A stretch of DNA of 64,000 nt from Rhynochetos jubatus. Its lineage: Eukaryota; Chordata; Aves; Eurypygiformes; Rhynochetidae. How positions within the stretch are numbered: the first letter of the stretch is position 1; every line of letters begins with the position of its first letter. This document shows positions 41,501 to 51,530 of this stretch, in pieces. The position numbers were made by a program, and so were the translations under genes. The notes under the pieces were generated by a model that worked only from the letters and a program-made list of their open reading frames with translations, did not search any database and was not told where the DNA came from. The DNA lies in assembly GCA_027574665.1 (NCBI GenBank), contig CM050651.1, positions 6,015,501 to 6,079,500 of the forward strand, given 5' to 3'.

Positions 41501-41639
41501 ACACTTAAATATTTGAAAATAAATTTGTGTGAGAAATAATGCACTCCAATAAGCAGCAGCACAGAAACTACAGGCAGGCTTTATAATATAAGCACATCTG
41601 TACCTGACTAAAGTCACTTCCCAGTAACTCATACTTACC
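38561..41639. other. Unique AT-rich DNA
   Basis: No gene or transposon was recognised. An AAAAT/A-run tract lies at about 38988-39021. Confidence 0.5.
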
Positions 41640-41745
41640 TGACGTTACAGCCACCTAATTCCCAAATGAGATCAGGATCCCATTAGATGATGTAAATAAG
41701 AGAACCTCAAGGAGCTTACAGTGTACACAAAGGGCAGAATAGAAA
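41640..41745 (-). mobile_element. Ancient L2/MIR-type repeat, 3' tail
   Basis: On the minus strand this reads 'actgtaagctccttgagg', then 'aatgggatcctgatctc' and 'gggaattaggtggctgtaac'. These match, in order, the tail shared by L2 LINEs and MIR/CORE-SINEs of amniotes (the '...gtaagctccttgagg...caatgggatcctgatc...ggtgctactgtaat' type). The middle is shortened and the copy is diverged, as expected of an insertion older than birds. Its left edge runs into a consensus splice donor on the minus strand (see findings). Confidence 0.5.
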
Positions 41746-42185
41746 GTTATGTGCATTTTAAGATGTATATTTAAATATTCTGCATCTCTGAAGAAAAAAA
41801 AACTGTGGAAGCACAGATAGCAAAACTTATCTACTCTATGTCAGAAGGCTAAACACTGATGAAGATTTCATCTTCTATCTTCCTGAAACCAACCTGTTCC
41901 AAGGTTGAGACTCCAAACCTGATTGATATTCAGAAAAGGTGGGACTTGTGAAAGCATTTAGGCTGAGCAAAACTTTAACTGTCTCACTCAGGCACAGTAA
42001 CATTCCTATTATTCCCATGAAGAACTTAATCACCAGTAGCAACAAAGCTAGTTCATGGACATTTCTGAAAGCCTTTTTTTTTCTTTCCTTCCACCCCTTT
42101 GTGCTAATGTTCTATTTCATTAATTTCAATTTTGGTTTGTAATACTTGTGTTATGTCTGTGTCATTAATACATTTTGCTCTTGTT

Positions 42186-42220
42186 AAAAAAAACAAACAA
42201 AAACACCCCACACCCCACAC
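42186..42220. repeat. A/C-rich low complexity
   Basis: Poly-A broken by C, then a CACCCCACACCCC-type stretch. Confidence 0.7.
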
Positions 42221-44146
42221 TAAAGTTACACCACAGAAACAAAGTTTTCCCCCCCTTTTTACTTGAGAAATTATTTTAAAAGGGTATAAATTTTACTGTG
42301 TAATGATGTAAATCATTATCACTCTTTTCACAACCAAAATCAAATAGTAGTCAAAAGTTACAAATCCCCATCTCCAAGTGTATCTGTTAAAGACTATAAA
42401 CTACTAAGACATGCTTGAAAGTGAATGCTATATCCTAAAGGTTATTTATCACCAGGAGAGGAAGTAGCATGCTGTGTGTTTATGCCAGACTGGCAAATGA
42501 CAGCTGCACAGATTATAAATCTTTAGTTCCAAACATGAAGTACTCAAAGCCATAGTCCCCAGCCACATCAAACACAAGAACAGTTCACAAAGGGCTAAAC
42601 TAACTGGGGCTGGGCCCAGTAGGAATATATTAATCTGCAGAGCATGTCTCCAGATAGAATAAAATGAAGAGAAATCAGTAAAGAAAACATGCCATTTATA
42701 ATACACTGTGAAAAATCACTAAAACAATAGCTTTTGGAAACCTTGCATCTGCAGAAAACCTTCTGGGCCTAAATCCAATACAAACCTGTCAGAAAATATT
42801 GATGAAAAATGTGCATTTGCGATTGTAAATAAAACATGAATATGGAACCTATTTCTAAACGCAGTTGGAGTTAAGGCTTTTCTTTTTCTTTTTTTTTTTT
42901 TTTTTTCCTAGGTTTAGTTAGTTGATTTAATTAGACACTGGCTTTGGTAAAACAAAATTACTTCAGAATGAAACCCCCCACAATAACCACTGACAAATCA
43001 AATGGGCATCAAGACTGTTACTGTGCTTATCTGCTTCACTCATAATAGCTTATTGAAAATACCTGTAAGAGGCTAGTATTATAAAAATCACCTTCCCAGA
43101 AGAGAAATGTGATCAAAGCAATTGTCAGATGGCGTAAGGCCAGCCTTTCATATACTGCACAAGGGATTCTTTTAACTTTGTCTTGAAAGGCCCTCTGATG
43201 CTCCATTCTAGATTCTAATCCAGCTCTGCAAGCAAAAGGCTAATGGAGTGCACACAGCCACATCTTAACAAATACTAACAAAATAAAAACACATTTTCAT
43301 TAGGGTGGGTGCTCTTTTTAATGTATTAAAGTAATAACAAGCCTTCTGTCATTCCCTGACAGCAGTACATGCAAGCAGCTGCTCAGCATCGTTGTCACAA
43401 GAAAACCTTCCTGATTAAACTCATTACATCAAATGCTCAGCCGACAAAGGTTAGTAAACATACTATGTGAGCAGGCACAACTAAACTTCTGAGGTCCATT
43501 TCTATGTGTTCAGATGATTTATTTTTTACAGTTATTGATGGTGAGATTAAACTTTTTCTTTAAATAAATACAAATTCAGCTTCCACAGTATGACTTTCTG
43601 AAAGGATTGGATCCATCTGTACAGCACTAAATGTCAAACTAAGCAAGTAAAAGGATGATACAGAATACAAGCACTTAAGAAAATCCTACTAGTATGTCTT
43701 TCTGTTCAATTCAAGAAATAATTTGATATTTTGGTGCTAGTATGAAAGGTCAAAAAAACTCAACACACAAAATAAGATGCCAGAATTGCACGAGGAGGCA
43801 GGAAAGACTAAAAAGATTGACAGTTCTCAAGCACCTGTAATTCAGCTCAGTCTCCTTGATGTGTACTGCTTGACAGGAACTCTGGGGCTGGTTATGTTTC
43901 AGCATTTAAAAAAAATTAAAGCAGTAGCTGAAATTAAGTTCTAGTGCATAAAACCTCCGAAATATGGTCTGTGGGTATCATGTAGCTGAATCAATAGTAA
44001 ATCGTGTTTACCACAGTCAGCACTAGAGGCAGTACAAGTTATTGGAATAGGTAACTGTACAAGTAAGGCTACACACACTTTTAATGAGAAAAACTCTGCA
44101 TTGCCTTGCAATTGTATTTCCCTTTATTTAAACACTTAAAGTAGAT
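42221..44146. other. Unique AT-rich DNA
   Basis: No gene was recognised. 42878-42906 is a T-rich tract ending in 18 T. The part at 43090-43480 is unique, balanced in composition and contains 'gaggctaatg'-like and 'attaaagtaataac' words that could belong to a conserved non-coding element. Confidence 0.4.
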
Positions 44147-44165
44147 GGGGGGTGGGGTGGGGGGG
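44147..44165 (+). repeat. G-rich tract, possible G-quadruplex
   Basis: Runs of 6, 4 and 7 G separated by single T. Four groups of three G can be drawn from it, so a G-quadruplex with very short loops is possible. Confidence 0.6.
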
Positions 44166-44664
44166 AGCAACCAAAACAAACTACAAACAAACAACGGGCT
44201 AAATAAAGAAGTAAAACACATTCAATTTTACTTTAGATTATTGTAAGCAACATGTAAACTACTCAAGTAGACTGCTCTAGTGTACTTTTTAGAGGGCTAT
44301 TTTGGTCTGTATTAAAAATACGTAGTGATAATGAGAAAAAAGCTGTTCTTTCCATTCCGCATACACTGTCAGCTAAAAAAGATTATAAAAATTTCTTCAT
44401 GTAAATTTAGAGAACTGAAATACAAGAAAACTCCAGCTTCTATCTCAATATCTAACTCCCCATTATCCCCATACAAGTAACTGAGAGACTCCACAACCTG
44501 AACTGAGACTCCAGGTTGACCCGTGAGAATTAGCACCACAAACAATGTGCTGAGGGCTGATCTTGTGATTAAAAACAACATGAATGAAATTTATGCATTC
44601 ATCAAGACATATAAAATTAAATTTCTGACTGGTAAAAAAATGTCTGAAAGCATACACTTTTTAG

Positions 44665-44985
44665 GATTACAGGACAGGAAAGGACCACCAAATTTCAGTT
44701 TAGTCCCCAGCCATGACAAAGCACTGTATAATGTAACACTTTCATAAGGCAAAGTCTTTCCCTAAGAGTGCTTATGATTTTGCTTTGAATGAAAAACCAT
44801 TGCAGAACCTCACTGCTCTAACAATTAGGAACCTTCTTTCAATTCTCAGCTTGAATTTACTCATAGCCAGCTTACACCCATTAGTTCTTGTGCCAATATT
44901 GTCCTTTAGTTTAAATAGCTCTTCTCCATCCCTGGTGTTTACCTCCCTTGTGAACTTAATTTCACTCAATTACATTTCTTAGGAC
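44665..44985 (-). mobile_element. Ancient amniote CR1 LINE 3' region
   Basis: The plus strand carries the reverse complement of a CR1 3' region of the type known from turtles and crocodilians. Recognisable landmarks in order are 'aggacaggaaaggacca', 'ttagtccccagcc', 'acaattaggaaccttctttc', 'gcttgaatttactcatagcc', 'acacccattagttcttgtgc' and 'aatattgtcctttagtttaa', followed by 'atagctcttctcc'. It differs from the younger avian CR1 copies elsewhere in the window and must be old, yet about 130 bases (44820-44950) still read well. It codes for nothing; the open frame at 44785-44982 is an accident of the reversed element. Confidence 0.7.
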
Positions 44986-45212
44986 TAATTGTTTTAAAAT
45001 GAGAGGACACACTTTATAAAACCATCAGTGGCATATTCCATAAAGAGAAAAATTAACATTTCTAGCAATTAAGTATCTAGAAAAGTTGAAAAGTGCACAG
45101 TAAGGCAGTTATAAGCCCATGGAAAACTTGTATTTGTCCAGGACGTAAGGGAGAAAAGATTCCAAAACAAAGATGCTAAAGGCTGTATGTTGAGAAGCTT
45201 TAGAAACATACC

Positions 45213-45252
45213 GGGAGGGGGATGGGGGGGGGGGGGGGGGGGGGGGGGGGGG
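45213..45252 (+). repeat. Poly-G run of 29 G with G-rich lead-in
   Basis: 'gggaggggga' is followed by T and then 29 uninterrupted G at 45224-45252. Its complement gives the poly-proline frame on the minus strand, which is not a gene. Long G runs form quadruplexes and are prone to length errors in sequencing, so the exact count is uncertain. Confidence 0.9.
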
Positions 45253-45255
45253 AGG

Positions 45256-46917
45256 CGCACGGAGAGGGGAAAGAAAAGAGTTCTAATGAAAAAAATTTGT
45301 TCAGTCTTCAGAACTTATGCATATAAGTAATACTTCCCCAGAAGATTCAAAATCCTTTTAATGCTTATTTCCCTAGCCACTCTACAAAATTAGGAAAAAA
45401 AGGCACACCAAAACTTAGAAGGCAGTAAAATAAAATACTCAGGGGCCATGGAAAAGTGCAGTATTTTGTATGCTTTTTAAAGGTTAAGGAGGCATTTTAA
45501 CTTCTATTGGGGCAAATTTTATTGTCACTGAGTTCCTCTTGATAGTTCATAAGAAGGTCAAGTCAAAGAGCTTCTTGATCAACTTACTACTATGGCAAAA
45601 CCAAATCATCTTTTTATAAACAACCTATTTCTTTTGAGTAGCAGTTAGACTCTTATTTAGTGATTCATCTGATGTGCTTTCTTATGAAAGGAAATAAGTA
45701 ATTGTGTCAGTATTTCAGAATCACACATTGTTTAATTTCAAAAAATTTTGTTAGTAATCCCAAACCTTTCAGATAATTTGTCATATATTGTTTTAGCTTA
45801 GTTGATCTAAAAACAAAAGGCGCTTTTTCTTTGTGTTCTTAATTTCTATTCTGTTCCTAAAATATGCAGTACGAGAATAGGAGCCAATTCAAACACAATT
45901 TTCATAGTAATAATCTGAAGAAATCTAATATCTACTGTTATTTGAAGACACCAATTAATATTTGTTAAGAGACAGAGGAATTACAAAGAAAAGCCAGCGT
46001 TCCACTTTAATATACTCACCAAGAATTTGTCCACCAGAGCAATGGACAACCAAGAAGTTACCTTACTGCTTCTCTTAAGGTGAAAATCCAGGTCCCTCCT
46101 GAACTGTTTTCCTGTTTAGTGAAGTAAACTGGTATCTCCTTCCTGCAACAGAAGTGTGAGCTCCTTCAGTATGTCTGAGACTGTGCATTACAGAAGTCTT
46201 GCAGACCACCTCTCTAACTCACTGAAATCTTTAGAGCAAGAACTGTAATTCTTGAAGGAGTTATTCAGACTATACTAATAATATACCAAACTTTGGCAAG
46301 TCTGAAAACTCAGGGTTAGCAATCTAGAATCATTCAAATTTTTGCCCATGCAAAATGGATTATGAAAATATGCTTTACTAAATCATTATGAAGAGTAACT
46401 ATTCTTCAGTCCATATTACTGCAGTTATCCAAACCATGCAGGTCAAATCCACACAGGATTTACGTTCAAACTCATTCCACTGAAGTTTATGAGCATAAAG
46501 ATCTGCTTTTACCCATACCTTAACATACTTTCACGTTAAAAGAAAACTTCTATTTGCAATAGTCTTATTAGCAGAAACCATGGCATACAAACAAACAGCC
46601 GTCCTTTCTTGATTTTGGCCTTAACCATCCCTTTTAGCCACTCTCTGATACTTGTTTGTCGTAATAAAGTAAACAAAATTGCTGCATTGCCTCGTATTTT
46701 CATACATCATTGTAAAGACACTGCTGGTCGTTTTAGGCTAAGTAGCTACCAACATTGATTTTACACATCTCTTTAAACCTTCCATAAATTACATGCTATG
46801 TAACACAACGCAATTGTATCCAGTCCCGCTTCATGAGCAAGGAGACCGAAAGACTTGGTCGCAAGAGAGAGAAAGAAAAAAATAAAAGCAACCATCTGCT
46901 ATCTTCATTTGCTACTT
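45256..46917. other. Unique AT-rich DNA
   Basis: No gene, RNA or transposon was recognised. Confidence 0.5.
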
Positions 46918-46937
46918 AAAAAAAAAAAAAAAAAAAA
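46918..46937. repeat. Poly-A run (20 A)
   Basis: Homopolymer following 'gctactt'. No retroposon body is recognised to its left. Confidence 0.8.
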
Positions 46938-47053
46938 TAAAAGGTGTTTAAATACCCAAAAGAAAAGGAACTCCTTGTTACTGAAAACAAAATCTGCTCT
47001 GCACTACTATGTTTCTAAAACCTCTGCATACTTTTTTCCATCCCCTTACAGTT

Positions 47054-47073
47054 GGGGGGGGGGGGAGGGAGGG
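47054..47073 (+). repeat. G-rich tract, possible G-quadruplex
   Basis: Twelve G, then AGGGAGGGA. At least four groups of three G with loops of one base are available. Confidence 0.65.
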
Positions 47074-49173
47074 AAAGAAAAGTGAGTAAAACATTGGTAA
47101 TTTGTTTAGCTAGTGATGCAGGCTGTTCTCCGATCAAATTTTTGTTTCCCAGAGGAAGATATCAGTTTTAAATTACACAGCAAGAAGGCAAGAGAAAGGA
47201 AGCAAACAATCAAAACCTTCCCAGGAGGGGTAAGAATAAGGCGAGAACTCCAGAGATCCTATTTAATAAATAAACACCTTCATTTCTGTAAGTTAATTTC
47301 GCCACAGGAAATAAGTTTAGTTTTAATTATATTGCCTTATGTCATGTTTTATAAAAGGTACATGAGGCTCATTGACTTTCTCTTATTAAAGGCTTTACAT
47401 GCTGCAGAGATGTTGCGTGTAGATTAAGTCTCAGCAGAGCAGTAGCAGAGTGCACAGTGATGTAAGATGCAGGTTTTTTGTTGTTATCCCACACCTGTGA
47501 CAACTGCCAAGATTAAAACCAAGATGTTGTTGCAGTTTATTTTTTCAAAAAAACCCAAAAAAACAATTAGACATAAAGAAAGTATAAAAGATACCTATAT
47601 ACATAATTATAGAATATACCATCAAATCCTTGCTTTCACAGGTTTGGGAGAGACAGTTCTTCAGAAACTCAGATGACCAAGAGACTATATAAAAATCAAA
47701 AGTCATTAAAGGTCAGTTTACAAAAAGAAATTCTAGAGGAAAATAAATTTTGCTTCCAAAGTTTAGACACACAAGTGGAGCCAAATTCTAAGAGCTGGGT
47801 AATGCTTGTTTAGCCTTCCTTGCCCTTCTGGCAAAACTATCGTATGGCATCCAGTCAGTGAATACAGCATAAAACAGGAATGTCTGCGAATTCTATACTG
47901 AGTGTCTTAGGAGGCAAAAAATAAACTTTAATATCACTGCCTATTTTACTGTGCGCAAGGAGAGTTATGTTACTACCACATACAAAGTGCATTCACCACT
48001 ACCACTTCCCCCCTCACTCCCAGCCTCACAGGCTTTCACTTTCAGGAGCAATTTCCATTCTGTTTGGAAGCACCGGAAGGTAGTTCTAGATGCCTTCAGT
48101 GTTCAACAGGCAGCTTGTTCTGCAGCCTGCTGGGGAAAAATATTACATATACTAATGCTGAATTTGTGAAGAATTCTCTAAACTTCCACTGACTTTCAAT
48201 GTAGCTTTTCAAAAGCTAGTGTCACACACCCATGCAATGATTTCTGTTGCTTCCAGAAGAATGAGAGCACAACCTTGTGACTGAAACCACACAACAAATG
48301 AGAAGTCTATTTATATGGCAGCCTGCTTTTTATTTCAGCAAAGAGGGCAAGAACATCTTTTGCTATCAACCCAACACCTCTCAGGTTTAAACAACTATTA
48401 TAGGAAGGGGTAAAACACAGCACTGTATTTTAAATAAGATGTAAAAACCTGAAATATGCTTTTTGTGCACCGTTCTTTACACTGCTGTCTAGGATTTGCA
48501 CCTCAGTTTCTATTATCAACATTCACACTATCTATGGAACAGGTTAGAAAAATTTTTAAAAAGGTTTGCCAAAATCTCTGGCAGTCATTACCAAACTCAT
48601 CTGCTCCCAGTTGCTCATGCATGTCTAATTCCAATGTGCAAACTTTGCAACTGATAATTAAATAGATAAATAAAGTATTTCATTGCCAAACTGCCTGACA
48701 CTCATTCTTCAAGCTCTTTGCTCTCCATACAATTCAGACCATCAGGGCTTTGATACAATTTTTAATAGAAAAACATTAAAAATTCCCTTTAAATGCTCTC
48801 TCATACTCGTGAATAATCAACAAGTAATTCTGGTGCCTGAATGACAACAGGCAAGGGCAATGTTTTAAGAGAGCTTGGCATCCTCATAAGATTTGGATGA
48901 GCTAATATGTAATTACCAATAACATCATATACCCAAAACTTCAAAGGAACTATCCTTTTATTAGTAGCAGATGGAAGAGATGAATGGAGCCAGACATTCG
49001 CTAGAGCCATTTTCTCACTCTGATGTCAAAGAAGAAATTCCAAGATGCATTTTGGAACTCAGAATGTACAGTATTGTTACACCTTGGAATTTTCCAAAAC
49101 CCTATGTTCCGTATGCTAAACCAGTTATCTTTTTATGATCCATGGTGGTGCTCTGAAAAAGTGCAGTAAACTT
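47074..49173. other. Mostly unique DNA
   Basis: No gene is assigned. A plus-strand stretch at 47153-47229 has strong splice-like edges and is treated as a finding. An A/C-rich piece lies at 47547-47565. Confidence 0.4.
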
Positions 49174-49213
49174 ACCAAAAAAACCCCAAACCCCCACCAA
49201 AAAAACCAAACCA
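49174..49213. repeat. A/C-rich low complexity
   Basis: Alternating runs of A and C on the plus strand. Confidence 0.7.
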
Positions 49214-49525
49214 GAAAGATAGTTAAAGCTGTCAAAAAGAGGTGAATTTTGAATCTGTAATTGAGAAATTGCAGCATTCAAACATGCTGCCTTTATTTAG
49301 TAACACTAATTGAATATGACTAATTTAAAGAATTTAGAGAACAGGCCAGCTGCAGGTTGTACAGGTAGCCTACTCCAAGTTATATCAACCAATAAGAGAG
49401 TTATTTTTCTCAACCTTTTCACAGTCATTATTCTGTAGCTATAGTCCTCTTAATTAAGTCAGCAGTAGTCAATAACACTTCTAAATCCTATCATATATAC
49501 ATCCCCACTGAATTACAAGGTCTCA

Positions 49526-49630
49526 ATAACAATAAAAAAAACCCCCAAAAAACCAAAAACACACACCCATAAAAGCCAACAAAAAAACCCTCCACACAAG
49601 CACAAAAAAATCCCCAAACACACACATCCC
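49526..49630. repeat. A/C-rich low complexity
   Basis: About 100 bases of almost only A and C (runs of A, runs of C, short CA repeats). Confidence 0.8.
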
Positions 49631-50282
49631 TCTAGGAGCAGTGCTTGAATAAGACATACCTGCATGCATTCAGTATAAAGCAACTAGACAATACGATGCC
49701 TGAGGGATTCTATTATTTTGTCAGTACAGATTACTGGGAGAGGAAAAAATACTGTTACTAGAGAACTGTGTATTAACTAGAACTCAGTCACCATCTATAC
49801 TTGTCCTAAGAACTAATTTTCAGGTTGTAAAACTCTAATGAATTCTTTTCTTTAGACACTTTACAACATCTGCCCATAAATGATTTGGTATGTTTTCCTC
49901 CTATATGTTAAAATTTGATTGCTACAGATTATACAAACAGATACCTAGCTAAAAATGTTCACAGGAATTCTGCATAGCTTGAGGCAGGAGACTGCATATA
50001 AATAACTGCAAAACACTGTTTTGTGTTTGAGGAATAAGTTATAAGGGAAGGCTTTCAGGGGACAGTCATTTATTTTACCAGTGCAGGATCACCAGGTATA
50101 AAGAAATACAGAAGAGGCCGAAAGCTGATGTTGGCTTTTTATCTTCCCTGCTTATTGCTGTTGAGGCAGGTAAGTAATAACATATAATTAAGATTGAAGT
50201 TCCCTATGTCTATGTATCCTTACAAATGAGTTTGTCCAATCTTACCGTGCTTTGTTCATCTTCACATATGCACAAAGACAAA

Positions 50283-51530
50283 TTCTTTACACCTCCCTTC
50301 AGATATTTCTACACATCAATGAGATCCCCCCACCCTGAGCCTTCAGCCTTCTCTTCTCCAGGCTGAAGAATCCCAGCTCTCTCAGCCTCTCCTCACAGGA
50401 GAGAGAATCCAGTCCCTTAGTCATCATAGTGGCCCTTTGCTACTCTCTCTGCAGTAATGCCATCTGTCTCATACAGAGAGATCCCAAACTGGGCACACCA
50501 CTCCTGGCGTGGCCTTACCAGTGCTGAATAGGGTGGAAGGATCACCTCCCTCAGCCTGCAGGAAACACTTCTGAGGCAGCCCAGGATCATGTCAGCCTCC
50601 TCTGCCATAAGGGAATACTGCCGAATGTTGGTGTGTGTATCTCTGGTAGATCTGCATAGGCAAGATCCATAGGCAGGTGGGTGTGTCTGTTACCCACAGC
50701 AGTCACCCCTTACTGTCACTCACTGATTCCTCCTGGTGGCCTTGCACAGCTCAGGGCCAATTGGTCCAGATACTTTGCTTGAAAGCTCCTCCTCAGGTTT
50801 GAGGGTAGTAAGCCTGTCCCATAGTTGCAATCCTTCACGTGGAGTTGGAGTCACAGGCTTCCATTCTCTACCTTTTCCAAAGCTTGCACTTACTGTCCTA
50901 AGTACCTATTCGACAGAATTTACTGGACCTGGGCTCTGGGGCTAGAAGTTTCTGCATCTCTGAGAAGATCCTCTCTCTCATTCTCTCTGATGCTGTACAT
51001 CCTTCTGACTTCCTCTTATAACTCCTCGATCTGGCAACACAGCCCTCCAAAACCACTGCAGGACCATCTCTTCTAGCCTCAGGGAGAGTCCCTGCAGCCT
51101 AGGACATGGTGAGCTGCATCGAACACCTGAAGCTGTGTCTGGGTCAAAGCCCCTGCCCTGCCAGCAATAGGTTCACCAACACCTGCAGGGCAACGTGTCC
51201 TGTGGCGTGTCACCACCATAACAGAGTGTTTTGGCTGGTCTGATCTCAGATAAGGGTCCCTTCTCTGTGCCCTTCCGCCTGAACTGCTGCATCTGTTGGT
51301 TGCACTCTGGGAGCTGTGCTCTACACCTGGCTTTTATGTAGCCTCTTGCTAGCACTAGTTAAACGGGTGCCTGACTCTCCATGATCAGGGGCAGCTGCAA
51401 CAAAGGGTGCTGGCACTCCTGGGTCAAGGGCAGCTGGCTGAGCTTGTTAGAAGCTCCTACAGCTTCCTCAAGGATACCCCTGTGGCTCCCCTTACCTTGT
51501 GCTCTTGTGTGTACCTGGCAGCAGCAGGTA
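50283..51530 (-). mobile_element. CR1 LINE with large internal deletion
   Basis: On the minus strand the element runs from about 51530 (5') to 50283. The 5' third (about 51180-51530) looks like a GC-rich leader. Next comes a degraded ORF1-like part (about 50650-51180) that, across frameshifts, still gives fragments such as SLRLEEMVLQ, WKPVT and GPELCKATRRN, resembling the avian CR1 ORF1 product. It then jumps to the ORF2 C-terminus at 50417-50608 (MAEEADMILGCLRS, LREVILPPYSALVRP) and the following 'ctgagagagctgggattc' and 'ggagaagagaaggctgaagg' blocks. It ends at 'ctgaagggaggtgtaaagaa' without the CR1 3' UTR. A complete CR1 is about 4.5 kb, so the endonuclease and most of RT are gone. The ORF2 part is certain; the ORF1 and leader assignment is less so. 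Confidence 0.7.

Noticed and set aside
45069-45260. Proline-rich minus-strand frame
   Set aside because: The proline run is just the complement of the 29-G homopolymer.
47113-47427. 104-codon plus-strand frame taken as a whole gene
   Set aside because: It reads through a strong splice donor at 47230, and the second half has no coding character. Only the short segment 47153-47229 was kept, as an exon candidate.
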